In this document: positions 27,377 to 36,029 of the stretch, piece after piece
How positions within the stretch are numbered: the stretch's first letter is position 1
How the letters are laid out: each line of letters starts with the position of its first letter
DNA from: Kribbella voronezhensis
GTDB taxonomy: Bacteria > Actinomycetota > Actinomycetes > Propionibacteriales > Kribbellaceae
NCBI RefSeq assembly: GCF_004365175.1
Contig: NZ_SOCE01000001.1
Location: 297,154-361,153 of the forward strand
Reading direction: 5' to 3'
Length of the DNA stretch: 64,000 nucleotides
The notes under the pieces: model-generated
What the model was told of the DNA's origin: nothing
The model's input: only the letters and a program-made list of their open reading frames with translations
Database searches by the model: none
Made by a program: the position numbers and the translations under genes

Positions 27377-29506
27377 TCAGGCCTCCACGGTCGCATCGGT
27401 CGGGGCCAGTTCCTCGGCGGCCTCGAAGCGGCGATGGCCGAGTTGTTCGAGCCAGCTGATCAGCAGGTGGTGCACGGCGTCGGAGCCGACCGGTGGCTCG
27501 TCGACGACGAACCGGCGCGGGTGGACCAGCATCGCCTCGGTCTGCCAGCCGCCGATGCCGCCGTGGCAGCCGACGAGTTCCTCGAACGCAGCCACCTCCT
27601 GGGTGTACTCGTCGACCCGGCTGATCACCACGATGTCCCCGTTGTGCGGCATCTCGGCCTGCCGCAGCATCGAGGCGGCCGCGTGTTCGCCGTACGCCGT
27701 GAGCGGGTCGATCCCCTCGATCCGGCCCGACCGGAGGACGTGTACTCCGGCCCGCCCGACCGCCACCGGTCCCTCGGCCAGCGAGTCGACGACAACGAAT
27801 CCGATCCCGGGGTGTGTCGCCAGGCCGGGGATGAGCCTGGGGTGAAGCAGCTCGATCTCCTCCAGCGGCACCCGGCCCGGCGTGGTCGCCAAGTAGATGA
27901 GGGCCAGGTTGCCGGACGCGGTGACGACCATCTGCTCGTCGGGAGCAACCGCCGGCTCGCAGTCCTTCGGGCCCAGCTCGACCTCACCGCGGGACGCCTT
28001 GCCGTGCAGCGCCTTGCGGGTGACACTGCCGGCCACACTGCGCCGCAGACTCAGCTCGGTCAGGAAGGCGTTGACCGGTCCCCAACCTTCGGACTTGCCG
28101 GTCGCCGCCACCGGTTCCTTGGTCGTGTCGACCAGGTCGTCGACGACCTGGGTCAGCGTCCGCCCGTACCGCTGCAGGAAGGTCGATCCCTGGCTCTGGC
28201 CGTGGTCGGACAGCACGACGACCTCGTACGAGTGCGGCAGCGTGTCGATGATCCGCCTGAGCGCCCCGAGCACCCGGTCGAGACCTTCGAGGGTCTGCAG
28301 GGACTCCGGCCGGGTCGGGCCGGCGTGGTGCGCGACCTCGTCGTAGTCGACGAAGTCGCAGTAGATCACCGGCGTGCCCTTGACCAGCTCGTCGGTGATG
28401 AGTGAGACGTTCAGGTCGCGCAGCAAGACGTTCGAGATGGCTCGCAGGAAGATGTACGAGCCGCCGCGCTTGACCCGCGGGATCAGGTTCCGCCGGCGCT
28501 GCCTGCGCGCCTGATGCAGCTCCTTGATCATCTCGCCCACGCACAGCACCAGGCCGCGGGCGGCACCCTGCGGGCTGGAGAAGAAGCGGACGTACCCACG
28601 GCTGCGGCCGTTCGGCAGGGCGGCCCGGCTGAACACCAGCACCGAGTGCTCGGCGTCGCCGGACCAGTTGTTGCTGATACTCGCCCCGCCGTCGGCGAGC
28701 AGGCCGCGGCCGGTCGACATCCGGGCCTCGATCTCGGCCGCGTCGCGGGCCCGGTTGGTCACCATCACCCGGCTGGTTTCCTTCTCGTACCAGCGGAACG
28801 CCGGGATCTGCCCCGACCCACCGTGCAAGATGCCGGCCTGGCTGGCAGGAGTGGTCGCCGGTACGCCGGTATGCCAGCCGACCATCGAATGGCTGCCGTC
28901 CCGGATCCAGCCGCCCAGATGCGGCAGGTTGCCCGACATCACCATCCAGTTGAGCAGTGGGGCGGACAACCCGTCGAGCTGGATGATCAGCATCCCCGTC
29001 TTCGGCGCGGGCTGCAGACGTCGGGCCCGGCGACGGACGACCCGCATCACCTCGGACACATAGGCGTCGTCACTGCCGGCGTACGCGAGCCAGCCGACGA
29101 ACGCGCTGACCGAGGACATCACGATCGACACCAGCACCGGCGCCTCGACCCCGCCGTGCAGTTGCACGCCCGGATCGATCGTGACACCGAGGTAGACCAC
29201 CCAGAACTGGGACAGCAGGCCGCCGATCAGGACACCGACCGAGCCGATCAGGATCGCGACACCGGCCAGGATCCAGCGCATCACCAGCCCGATCACCGCC
29301 AGCAGCACCACCAGCCGCAGGATCGGGAGCCGCCCGTTGCTGCTGATCTGCGGCAGCGTCCAGAACGTGATCACCAACGAGATCAGCGAGGCGAGCGCGC
29401 CGTAGAACATCGCCTGCAGACCACGCGTGGTGCGACGCAGATCGAGCCAGCCCGGCGACCGGCGGCGCGGCCGGTCACCGGGGAGCTGTTCTGGTGGTTT
29501 TGCCAT
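27377..29506 (-). CDS. Membrane-anchored alkaline-phosphatase/phosphodiesterase-superfamily protein (phage-holin-like N-terminus)
   Basis: 709 residues. The N-terminal part has about four transmembrane helices (within residues 30-145), annotated in relatives as a phage-holin-like domain. A hydrolase domain of the alkaline-phosphatase/nucleotide-pyrophosphatase superfamily follows, starting at LIIQLDGLSAP (about 170). Metal-ligand motifs are visible: the DG at the start, a Thr nucleophile region (GVPATTPASQAG) and VVLSDHGQSQG near 435. It is first in a three-gene operon with the metallo-hydrolase and DedA. Substrate unknown. It is not evidence of a prophage. Confidence 0.82.
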   Translation of the reverse strand: MAKPPEQLPGDRPRRRSPGWLDLRRTTRGLQAMFYGALASLISLVITFWTLPQISSNGRLPILRLVVLLAVIGLVMRWILAGVAILIGSVGVLIGGLLSQFWVVYLGVTIDPGVQLHGGVEAPVLVSIVMSSVSAFVGWLAYAGSDDAYVSEVMRVVRRRARRLQPAPKTGMLIIQLDGLSAPLLNWMVMSGNLPHLGGWIRDGSHSMVGWHTGVPATTPASQAGILHGGSGQIPAFRWYEKETSRVMVTNRARDAAEIEARMSTGRGLLADGGASISNNWSGDAEHSVLVFSRAALPNGRSRGYVRFFSSPQGAARGLVLCVGEMIKELHQARRQRRRNLIPRVKRGGSYIFLRAISNVLLRDLNVSLITDELVKGTPVIYCDFVDYDEVAHHAGPTRPESLQTLEGLDRVLGALRRIIDTLPHSYEVVVLSDHGQSQGSTFLQRYGRTLTQVVDDLVDTTKEPVAATGKSEGWGPVNAFLTELSLRRSVAGSVTRKALHGKASRGEVELGPKDCEPAVAPDEQMVVTASGNLALIYLATTPGRVPLEEIELLHPRLIPGLATHPGIGFVVVDSLAEGPVAVGRAGVHVLRSGRIEGIDPLTAYGEHAAASMLRQAEMPHNGDIVVISRVDEYTQEVAAFEELVGCHGGIGGWQTEAMLVHPRRFVVDEPPVGSDAVHHLLISWLEQLGHRRFEAAEELAPTDATVEA

Positions 29507-29566
29507 CAGGCGGTCCGGACTCCCCGTGAGCAGTGTGGTTCCGGACCGAGCCTACTGGGGTGACGC

Positions 29567-30886
29567 TCACTGCAGCTCGAGGTAGTCCACTTCGGCGTAC
29601 AGATTGCCCTTGGTCAGGCGGACCGTGTTCCAGCCCGCAGTGAGCGTGATCTGTACTGCGGTCTGCTGCCAGTTGTCCCAGCCGGTGACCGGATAGTTGA
29701 CCACTCCCTGACTGTTGCCGTTGACAACCACGCCGTGGCTCGAGGTCGAGCCCATCCCGTTCGCGTAGCCCACCCACAGCGTGTAGCCACCGGCGGTCGG
29801 GGCCAGGAAGGAGACCTCGACCCACGAGTCCGCGTAGTCGATGTAGGCGGCGACGGCTCCCCCGGACGCACCTGCTGCGCCGGTGCGGACCACGCAATGG
29901 TTCAGCGTGCCACGCTCGGCCTCGGTCCGGACCCGGCTGCCCCGGACCACGGGGTAGTCGTTCGCCCAGCCGACGTCTGCGACGTACAGGTGCCGGGAGC
30001 CGTTGACCCAGCCGTGCACGAACACCTTGCCGCTGCTGTTGAAGTCCGCGCCACCTGGACCGCAGATGTGGTTGTCGAAGGTCGCCGTGGTCATCAGTGG
30101 GCGGTATGCGGTCGTCCACGGGCCACTGAGGCTGGGCGAGGTCGCGTACGAGGTGAGGTAGTTGCAGTCGTTGTAGCCGCCCCCGGAGAAGAACAGCACG
30201 TACTGGCTGCCTCGCTGGACCAGGTCGGGCGCTTCGATCACACCACTCGACGTGAGCATCGCGGTGTTGCCGCCGACGAGAGTCGTGCCGTTGTTCGCAG
30301 TACGGGTGAGCCACAGCGTGGACGGCTTGCCGATCGCGTTGCCGTCGTTCTTCCAGACCAGGTACCGGGTGCCGTCGTTCGCCACGAAGGTGTTCGCGTC
30401 GATCGCGCCGCCGAGGTCCAGCGGGCAGATCAGTGGCTGCGTGCCGACCGGCGTGAACGGGCCGAGCGCGGAACTCGCGGTGGCAACGCCGATGCACTGC
30501 CGGCCGGACGCCTTGTGCCAGGCGGTGTAGGTGAGGGTGAAACTGCCGTCCGGGTTCGGGTAGACGTCAGGCGCCCAGGTGCGGCCGGGCTGGGCCCAGG
30601 CCGCGGACGGGCCGGCCGGCATCGCGTCGCCGCGGATCGTCCACGGCCCGTTGGCTGCCGGCGCGCTGGCCACCGGCACGTTCCCCCGACCGCTGTTGGT
30701 CGAGTACGCGTACCAGGTGCCGTTCTTCTGGAACACATCCGGATCCGGGAAGTCCTCCGCGATCACGTCGGCCGGGAACACCGCCGCGGTCGTCTTCTGC
30801 ACCTCCCGTACCGCGGCCTGGGCGGGCGTGAGCACGGTCAGTAGCGTCATCGCCGCGGTCACGGCGGCAAGCAATCGTCTGGTCAT
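29567..30886 (-). CDS. Secreted GH43-like glycoside hydrolase with C-terminal CBM35-type module
   Basis: 439 residues. The signal peptide ends at PAQAA. A five-blade GH43-type beta-propeller follows, with the catalytic base Asp in EDFPDPDVF (about 44-52), a structural Asp in IDANTF and the acid Glu in VIEAPDLV. Residues from about 313 look like a CBM35/CBM6 beta-sandwich (RTEAERGTL at its start, VRLTKGN and VDYLELQ at its end). It probably trims arabinan or xylan side chains outside the cell. I chose the ATG at 30886 with GAGGAG 7 nt upstream. Confidence 0.9.
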   Translation of the reverse strand: MTRRLLAAVTAAMTLLTVLTPAQAAVREVQKTTAAVFPADVIAEDFPDPDVFQKNGTWYAYSTNSGRGNVPVASAPAANGPWTIRGDAMPAGPSAAWAQPGRTWAPDVYPNPDGSFTLTYTAWHKASGRQCIGVATASSALGPFTPVGTQPLICPLDLGGAIDANTFVANDGTRYLVWKNDGNAIGKPSTLWLTRTANNGTTLVGGNTAMLTSSGVIEAPDLVQRGSQYVLFFSGGGYNDCNYLTSYATSPSLSGPWTTAYRPLMTTATFDNHICGPGGADFNSSGKVFVHGWVNGSRHLYVADVGWANDYPVVRGSRVRTEAERGTLNHCVVRTGAAGASGGAVAAYIDYADSWVEVSFLAPTAGGYTLWVGYANGMGSTSSHGVVVNGNSQGVVNYPVTGWDNWQQTAVQITLTAGWNTVRLTKGNLYAEVDYLELQ

Positions 30887-31045
30887 CGAAGCACTCCTCA
30901 GGTGGGGCGGAACCTGTGCCACCAACTTTTCCATCGATTCACCTGGAACGCGAGGGGTCGTACTTCGGCCAACCGCTGGACCGCTGCGGCTTGGCGGTGG
31001 AGACTCCCGGGTAGTTGGTTTCCGCCTGAAGCCTAGGAGTTCGTC

Positions 31046-32617
31046 GTGAAGTTCTTACCAAGAGTGTCGTCGCGTGGGTTGGTCGCCGTCGCCGCCGCCG
31101 TCGCGGCCACCGCCGGGTTGGTCACGCAGTCCGTGGGAGCGCCCGCCCCGGCCGCAGTACAGGCCACGCCGTTGCAGCAGCAACTGGACACGTTGCTGCA
31201 GGATCCGCGGTACGACGGATCGCAGGTCGGTCTCGTCGTCCGGGACGCGACCACCGGGGAGACGTTGTACGACCACGACGGCGGCAGCCGGCTGCTGCCT
31301 GCGTCGAACACCAAGCTGTTCTCCTCGACAGCCGCGATGCACACGCTCGGAGCGGACTACCGCTTCCACACCGACGCCCTCGCGACCGCACAGGTCACGG
31401 CCGGGAAGCTGCGCGGAAACCTCTATCTGAAGGGTTTCGGCGACCCGACCTCACTGGAGTCGGACTACGTCGGACTCGCCCAGCAGCTCGCCAAGGCCGG
31501 CATCCGGCGGATCGACGGTGACCTGATCGCCGACGACACGTACTTCGACAAGGTCCGCCTCGGCGACAGCTGGGCCTGGGACGACGAGCCGTTCTACTAC
31601 AGCGCCCAGATCTCCGCGCTCACGCTCGCTCCGAACACCGACTACGACTCCGGTACGGCGATCGTCGAAAGCCGGCCCGGTGCCACGGTCGGGGCGCCGG
31701 TGAACCTCACCCTCGTACCGGCCAACGACGTGATCAAGCTGGTCAACACGGCCACCACGGGTGCCGCGGGCTCCGCCAACACCCTCACCATCGAGCGCGA
31801 CCACGGCACCAACATCGTCCGCGTCACCGGCTCGGTCCCGGCCGGCGCCGCCGTCGGCCAGGAATGGGTCACCGTCTGGGAGCCGGAGCTGTACGCCGCC
31901 GACGTGTTCCGCCGCGCCCTGACCGCTCAGGGCATCAAGGTCGTCGGCCACCTCCGTACGTCGGCCACCCCGGCGACCGCTCGCCGGCTGGCACGCGACG
32001 AGTCGATGACGGTCGGGGAACTGATGACGCCGTTCCTCAAGCTCTCCAACAACATGCACGCGGAGACCCTGGTGAAGGCCATGGGCGCAGTGGCAGCCGC
32101 GAGTGGTAGTTGGTCGGCGGGCCTCGACGTAGTGACTGACTACGCGCAGAGCGTCGGCGTCGACACCAGCAAGATCCGGTTGTCCGACGGCTCCGGCCTG
32201 TCGCGCAAGGTCAACGTGACCGCCAAGAGCGTCACCGACATCCTGCTCGCCGCCCAGCACGAGCCGTGGTTCCAGCAGTGGTACGACGCGCTGCCGATCG
32301 CCGGCAACCCGAACCGCTTCGTCGGCGGGACCCTGCGCAGCCGGATGGCCAACACCCCGGCCGCGAACAACCTGCACGGCAAGACCGGTTCGCTGACCGG
32401 GGTCACCGCACTGTCTGGCTACGTGACCACCAAGGACGGCCGCAAGCTGGTGTTCTCGATGATCAGCAACAACTACCTGAGCAGCCCCCGCTCGGTCGAG
32501 GATGCCGTCGGTGTCCTGCTCGCCTCCTGGACCGACCAGGCTGCAGTCACCGCGATCAAGCCCAGTCTGTCCCGAACCGCCGCCGACACCTGCGGCGAAT
32601 GGGTCAAGGCCTGCTAA
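31046..32617 (+). CDS. dacB: D-alanyl-D-alanine carboxypeptidase/endopeptidase (PBP4 type, family S13)
   Basis: 523 residues with an N-terminal signal sequence. The penicillin-binding motifs are SNTK at 87-90 (catalytic Ser87), SNN near residue 332 and KTG near 446, with a large S13-type insertion between the first two. It trims D-Ala from, or cleaves cross-links in, peptidoglycan outside the membrane. The GTG start has TAGGAG 6 nt upstream. It is divergent from the GH43 gene. A long hairpin follows its stop and runs into the next gene. Confidence 0.93.
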   Translation: MKFLPRVSSRGLVAVAAAVAATAGLVTQSVGAPAPAAVQATPLQQQLDTLLQDPRYDGSQVGLVVRDATTGETLYDHDGGSRLLPASNTKLFSSTAAMHTLGADYRFHTDALATAQVTAGKLRGNLYLKGFGDPTSLESDYVGLAQQLAKAGIRRIDGDLIADDTYFDKVRLGDSWAWDDEPFYYSAQISALTLAPNTDYDSGTAIVESRPGATVGAPVNLTLVPANDVIKLVNTATTGAAGSANTLTIERDHGTNIVRVTGSVPAGAAVGQEWVTVWEPELYAADVFRRALTAQGIKVVGHLRTSATPATARRLARDESMTVGELMTPFLKLSNNMHAETLVKAMGAVAAASGSWSAGLDVVTDYAQSVGVDTSKIRLSDGSGLSRKVNVTAKSVTDILLAAQHEPWFQQWYDALPIAGNPNRFVGGTLRSRMANTPAANNLHGKTGSLTGVTALSGYVTTKDGRKLVFSMISNNYLSSPRSVEDAVGVLLASWTDQAAVTAIKPSLSRTAADTCGEWVKAC

Positions 32618-32629
32618 TCCGTTGGACAG

Positions 32630-32668
32630 CGCGGCGGTCCTTCCCCACGCTGTGGGAATGACCGCCGC
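32630..32668. terminator. Long imperfect hairpin downstream of dacB, covering the next start codon
   Basis: CGGCGGTC (32632-32639) pairs with GACCGCCG (32660-32667), and an inner TTCC(C)CAC/GTGGGAA stem closes around a 3-nt loop. It can terminate dacB transcripts. The ATG of the following acetyltransferase (32658-32660) lies inside the right arm. Confidence 0.6.
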
Positions 32669-33608
32669 GCCCCCGCCGGGCCACCTCACCGTCCGCCCGA
32701 TCCAGCTGACCGACGTCGAGGCGATCACGGCCCAGATGGGTGCGTATACCTCGAAGCTGTTGGGTTTTCCCAAGCACAGTCTGGAGGACGTGACCGGGTT
32801 CCTGAGCGATCCCGCGCACGAGCTGGAACGGGACAGCTGGGCGGTCTTCGACGGGACCCAACTGGTCGGGACCGGCACGGCCAGCCGGTTCGGGGGCCGG
32901 ATCGACCTCGACGTCACCGCCGACGACCCGGCGGTCGCGGGGTGGCTGCTCGACGCCGCGACCGAGCGGGCTCACGAGCAGGCCCAGGCCATCGGCGGGA
33001 ACGAGGTCACCGTGGGGGTGGCCGTCCTGCGCGACGACAGGGTGCTTGCGGGCTTGGCCGCTGAGCGAGGGTTCGAACTCGGCACCACCATTCAGCGGAT
33101 GGAGATCAGGCCGCGGGGTCAGGTCGAGGCGCCGCCGGTCCCGCCGGGGATCGCGGTCCGGCGCGGGGCGCTCGACGACGCGACCCGCCGCGCGGCCCAC
33201 GACGTGCTGGCGGAGGCCTTCGCCGACCAGCCCACCTCCGTGCCCCGCCCGTACGACGAGTGGGTGGCGTCGCGGGACGCGCGCCCCACCTTCGACTGGT
33301 CGCAGGTGACCGTGCTCGAACTGGACGGCCGGCCGATCGCGATGCGCGAGTGCAACGACAACTTCGTCTCGTCCGAGAACTGCGGGTACGTCGGCCGGCT
33401 GGCCGTCCTCGCCGAGGCGCGCGGCCGCGGTCTCGCCACCTTCCTGCTCAAGGACGCCTTCGCCCTCGACCAAGCCGCCGGCCGAGCCGGAACGATCCTG
33501 CACGTGGACAGCTCGAACCCAACCCCTGCGGTTCACCTCTATCTCGGCGTCGGCATGCGCCCGAAGGTGATCACCGACATCTGGCGCCGCACGCTGACGA
33601 CCCGGTAG
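32658..33608 (+). CDS. Tandem-GNAT N-acetyltransferase
   Basis: 316 residues. Two GNAT-like halves are visible. The C-terminal half has the acetyl-CoA loop (RGRGLATFLLKDAFA) and the Asn-containing VDSSNPTPAVHLYLGVGM, similar to mycothiol-synthase-like two-domain acetyltransferases. The acceptor is unknown. The ATG at 32658 sits within a stable hairpin with only a GGGA upstream, so translation may be weak or conditional. It follows dacB on the same strand after 40 nt. Confidence 0.78.
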   Translation: MTAAPPPGHLTVRPIQLTDVEAITAQMGAYTSKLLGFPKHSLEDVTGFLSDPAHELERDSWAVFDGTQLVGTGTASRFGGRIDLDVTADDPAVAGWLLDAATERAHEQAQAIGGNEVTVGVAVLRDDRVLAGLAAERGFELGTTIQRMEIRPRGQVEAPPVPPGIAVRRGALDDATRRAAHDVLAEAFADQPTSVPRPYDEWVASRDARPTFDWSQVTVLELDGRPIAMRECNDNFVSSENCGYVGRLAVLAEARGRGLATFLLKDAFALDQAAGRAGTILHVDSSNPTPAVHLYLGVGMRPKVITDIWRRTLTTR

Positions 33609-33638
33609 CTGTCGGTCCCGTCTGGAAGCATGGCTGCC

Positions 33639-34811
33639 ATGCGCCACGTGACCGACGACGAACGCCGCGCCCGCCTCGCCGTCAGACACGCGCTGGCGCC
33701 GCCATACCGGGTCGGTACGCCGGAAGCGGCGACGGAGGCGATCACCGCGCTCCACGCGACGGAGGCTGCCTCGGTCTCCTTGTCCTGCTGGGCCCGGGTC
33801 GACGGCTTCGAACTCACGGACCTGGATCGCGCCCTGTACGAAGACCGCAGCCTGGTGAAGCAGCTGGCGATGCGGCGCACGCTCTTCGTGTTCCCCCGCG
33901 ACCTGCTCCCGCTCGTGTGGAGCAGCGCCTCCGCCCGGGTCGCCACTGCCGAACGCGCCCGGATCACCAAAGGCGTCGTCAAAGTCGGCATCACCACAGA
34001 CGGCGAACGGTGGCTGAAGGAGGCCCGGACTCAGCTTCTCGCCTTACTGGCCGCCACTCCGGACGGCTGCACGACCGCCGACGTGCGGGCCGCGGTGCCG
34101 ATGGTGGATGTGAAGGTGGAGCTGTCGGCAGGGCAGACGTTCACCGCGTCCGGCGTTCTGACGCTGCTGAGCCTGTCCGGCGAGATCGTCCGCGGCGTGA
34201 ACACCGGCCGCTGGTTCACCTCGCGCCACCGGTGGACCCTGATGGACCGCTGGCTCGGAGAGACCGCACCGCCACCGCCTTCCGCGACCGACGGCTATCG
34301 CGAACTCGTCCGCCGGTGGCTCCACTCGTTCGGCCCCGGGACCGAGGACGATCTCGTCTGGTGGCTCGGCTCCACCAAGTCCGCGGTACGAACTGCGCTT
34401 CAGGCGCTCGATGCTGTCGAGGTCTCGCTGGATGGTGGCGCCACTGGCTGGCTGCTGCCTGATGATGTCGACGAGGTCGGCGATCCGGGTCCGTGGGTGG
34501 CGCTGCTGCCGGTGCTGGATCCGACCGTGATGGGCTGGAAGGGCCGCGACTTCTATCTCGGGCCGCATCGCGAGCAGATCTTCGAGATCCGCGGCAACGC
34601 CGGTACGACGGCGTGGGCCGACGGCCGGGTGGTCGGGTGCTGGGTGCAGGACGGCGACGGCGTCGTACGGGTGTCCTTGCTGGAGAAGGTCTCGGCCCGG
34701 ACCCGGCAGGCGCTCGACGCCGAGGCGGTCCGGCTGACGCAGTGGCTCGCCGGTCAACGGATCGGGACGCCGTACGCGACACCGGCCATGAAGGCAGCGC
34801 GCGCGATGTAG
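33639..34811 (+). CDS. Winged-helix DNA-binding protein of the HTH_42/AlkZ-like family
   Basis: 390 residues. Begins RHVTDDERRARLAVRHAL and contains the ALHATEA segment and MRRTLFVFPRDLLP block typical of the HTH_42 family. The family includes DNA glycosylases such as AlkZ and YcaQ that act on crosslinked or alkylated bases. The catalytic QxQ/QxD motif of AlkZ is not evident (ALHATEAA in that position), so glycosylase activity is uncertain. I chose the ATG at 33639 with GGAAG 10 nt upstream; the ATG at 33630 would be too close to it. Ends before a bidirectional terminator. Confidence 0.8.
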   Translation: MRHVTDDERRARLAVRHALAPPYRVGTPEAATEAITALHATEAASVSLSCWARVDGFELTDLDRALYEDRSLVKQLAMRRTLFVFPRDLLPLVWSSASARVATAERARITKGVVKVGITTDGERWLKEARTQLLALLAATPDGCTTADVRAAVPMVDVKVELSAGQTFTASGVLTLLSLSGEIVRGVNTGRWFTSRHRWTLMDRWLGETAPPPPSATDGYRELVRRWLHSFGPGTEDDLVWWLGSTKSAVRTALQALDAVEVSLDGGATGWLLPDDVDEVGDPGPWVALLPVLDPTVMGWKGRDFYLGPHREQIFEIRGNAGTTAWADGRVVGCWVQDGDGVVRVSLLEKVSARTRQALDAEAVRLTQWLAGQRIGTPYATPAMKAARAM

Positions 34812-34819
34812 ACAGACTT

Positions 34820-34854
34820 CCTCGCCGGGGTGGTCGCGGTCCGCCCCGGCGAGG
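34820..34854. terminator. Bidirectional hairpin terminator
   Basis: A perfect 11-bp stem (CCTCGCCGGGG, 34820-34830, against CCCCGGCGAGG, 34844-34854) with a 13-nt loop lies between the convergent winged-helix and anti-sigma-like genes. Confidence 0.8.
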
Positions 34855-34857
34855 TCG

Positions 34858-35454
34858 TCAGTTCAGGACCGACCGGTTCCCAGTCGTGCCGGCCAGCACC
34901 TTCCTGTTCCCGAGTTGCCAGCGCAGATCCAGCGGGATCCGCACGTCCTTTCCACCAGGTTTCGGACATTGCTGACCGTCGGGTTGATCCGGCGCCACCG
35001 AGTACCGGTAGGCAGCGATCCGGACCGTCTTGGTGTCCTGCGCAAGGATCCGCACCATCGTGTGCGGGATGCAGGTCGCCTCGGTGTCGCGAGCGACCTC
35101 GACGACCACGCTGTCGGTGCTGTCCTGGTCGGCGACGACGCTGATGATCGGGACCTCCCCGGCCAGCACCATCACCGTCGTACCGAACTTGAACCGCGCC
35201 GGCGGCGGTCCGTCGTCGAGCACACCGAGCACGGGCGCACTCACCGGCGGCGTCGCGGGGTCTTCCTCGGCACGTGGCTGGTCGAAGGTCGCCACCGCGA
35301 TTCCGCCGGCCACCAGTGAGACCGCCGCCACCGTCGCGAGGCTCCGGCGTCGCCGCTGCCGGACGACAGCGCGCTCCACCTGCGCGAACGACGGTGCGTG
35401 TTCGGGGGTCCGCTCGTCGACGTACTCGGTCAGCAGTTCGTCCAGCTCAGGCAT
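34858..35454 (-). CDS. Single-pass membrane protein, probable anti-sigma factor
   Basis: 198 residues. A short cytoplasmic N-terminus (about 38 residues, ending in the basic run RQRRRR), one transmembrane helix (about 39-57) and an extracytoplasmic domain of about 140 residues with two cysteines are visible. No zinc-type HxxxCxxC anti-sigma motif is present. Its start overlaps the 3' end of the sigma-factor gene by 8 bp. That position, and the topology, are the basis for calling it an anti-sigma or sensor partner. I do not recognise the extracytoplasmic domain. Confidence 0.65.
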   Translation of the reverse strand: MPELDELLTEYVDERTPEHAPSFAQVERAVVRQRRRRSLATVAAVSLVAGGIAVATFDQPRAEEDPATPPVSAPVLGVLDDGPPPARFKFGTTVMVLAGEVPIISVVADQDSTDSVVVEVARDTEATCIPHTMVRILAQDTKTVRIAAYRYSVAPDQPDGQQCPKPGGKDVRIPLDLRWQLGNRKVLAGTTGNRSVLN

Positions 35455-35998
35455 GGTGCGGCACCTCCTCCTGTACGGCGAGTAGCGGGGCCAGCGCCTG
35501 CCTGGCCCGGGCCAGCCGGGACTTCACCGTCCCGGGCGGCAGGCCGAGTTCGTCGGCGACCTGTTCGATCGGTAGATCCATCACGTGATGCAGCACCACC
35601 ACAGCTCGTTGGGCGGGCGAGATCCTGGCCAGCGCGGCCGACACGTCCAGCGCGTCGCCATCCGGCTCACGAACCACCCCGGTCCTTCCCAGCAACTTCG
35701 CGGAGGCACGGGCAGCCACCTGCTGACGCCGCAACCTGCTCACCAGGGTCCGTACCGCGACCGCTCGCACCCACGCCTCGGGGTCGTCGTAGCGGCGGAT
35801 CCGGTCCCACCGGCCGAGCAGCTTCACGTACGCGTCCTGCGCGACCTCTTCGGCGTCGGCACGCGATCCCCCGATAGACACCAGTACGCCGATCAGCCGC
35901 GGCCAGGTGCGCGCATAGAGCGCCGCCACTTCAGCCGCCGGATCGCCGTCGATGTGCCTCACACCCCTAACACGCGCTGCTCCCCCGTCCGGTTCCAT
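35447..35998 (-). CDS. SigE-family ECF RNA polymerase sigma factor
   Basis: 183 residues. Region 2 lies at about 27-95 (RADAEEVAQDAYVKLLGRWDRI) and region 4 at about 120-170, with the helix-turn-helix MDLPIEQVADELGLPPGTVKSRLARARQAL. No sigma 1.1 or region 3, so it is an ECF (group 4) factor. It is followed by an overlapping membrane protein, likely its anti-sigma partner. AAAAAGG directly abuts the ATG, so the start is not certain. It lies 31 nt after the ABC gene at 36030, so co-transcription is possible. Confidence 0.85.
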   Translation of the reverse strand: MEPDGGAARVRGVRHIDGDPAAEVAALYARTWPRLIGVLVSIGGSRADAEEVAQDAYVKLLGRWDRIRRYDDPEAWVRAVAVRTLVSRLRRQQVAARASAKLLGRTGVVREPDGDALDVSAALARISPAQRAVVVLHHVMDLPIEQVADELGLPPGTVKSRLARARQALAPLLAVQEEVPHHA

Positions 35999-36029
35999 CC
36001 TTTTTCACAGCAATTTCCGGCACAAGGGT

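Noticed and set aside
27377..29506. Phage-holin-like N-terminus considered as a prophage remnant
   Set aside because: No phage genes nearby; the protein is a chromosomal membrane phosphoesterase in a tight operon with DedA.
33639..34811. HTH_42 protein called a DNA glycosylase AlkZ
   Set aside because: The catalytic glutamine motif is not evident, so only the family fold is claimed.
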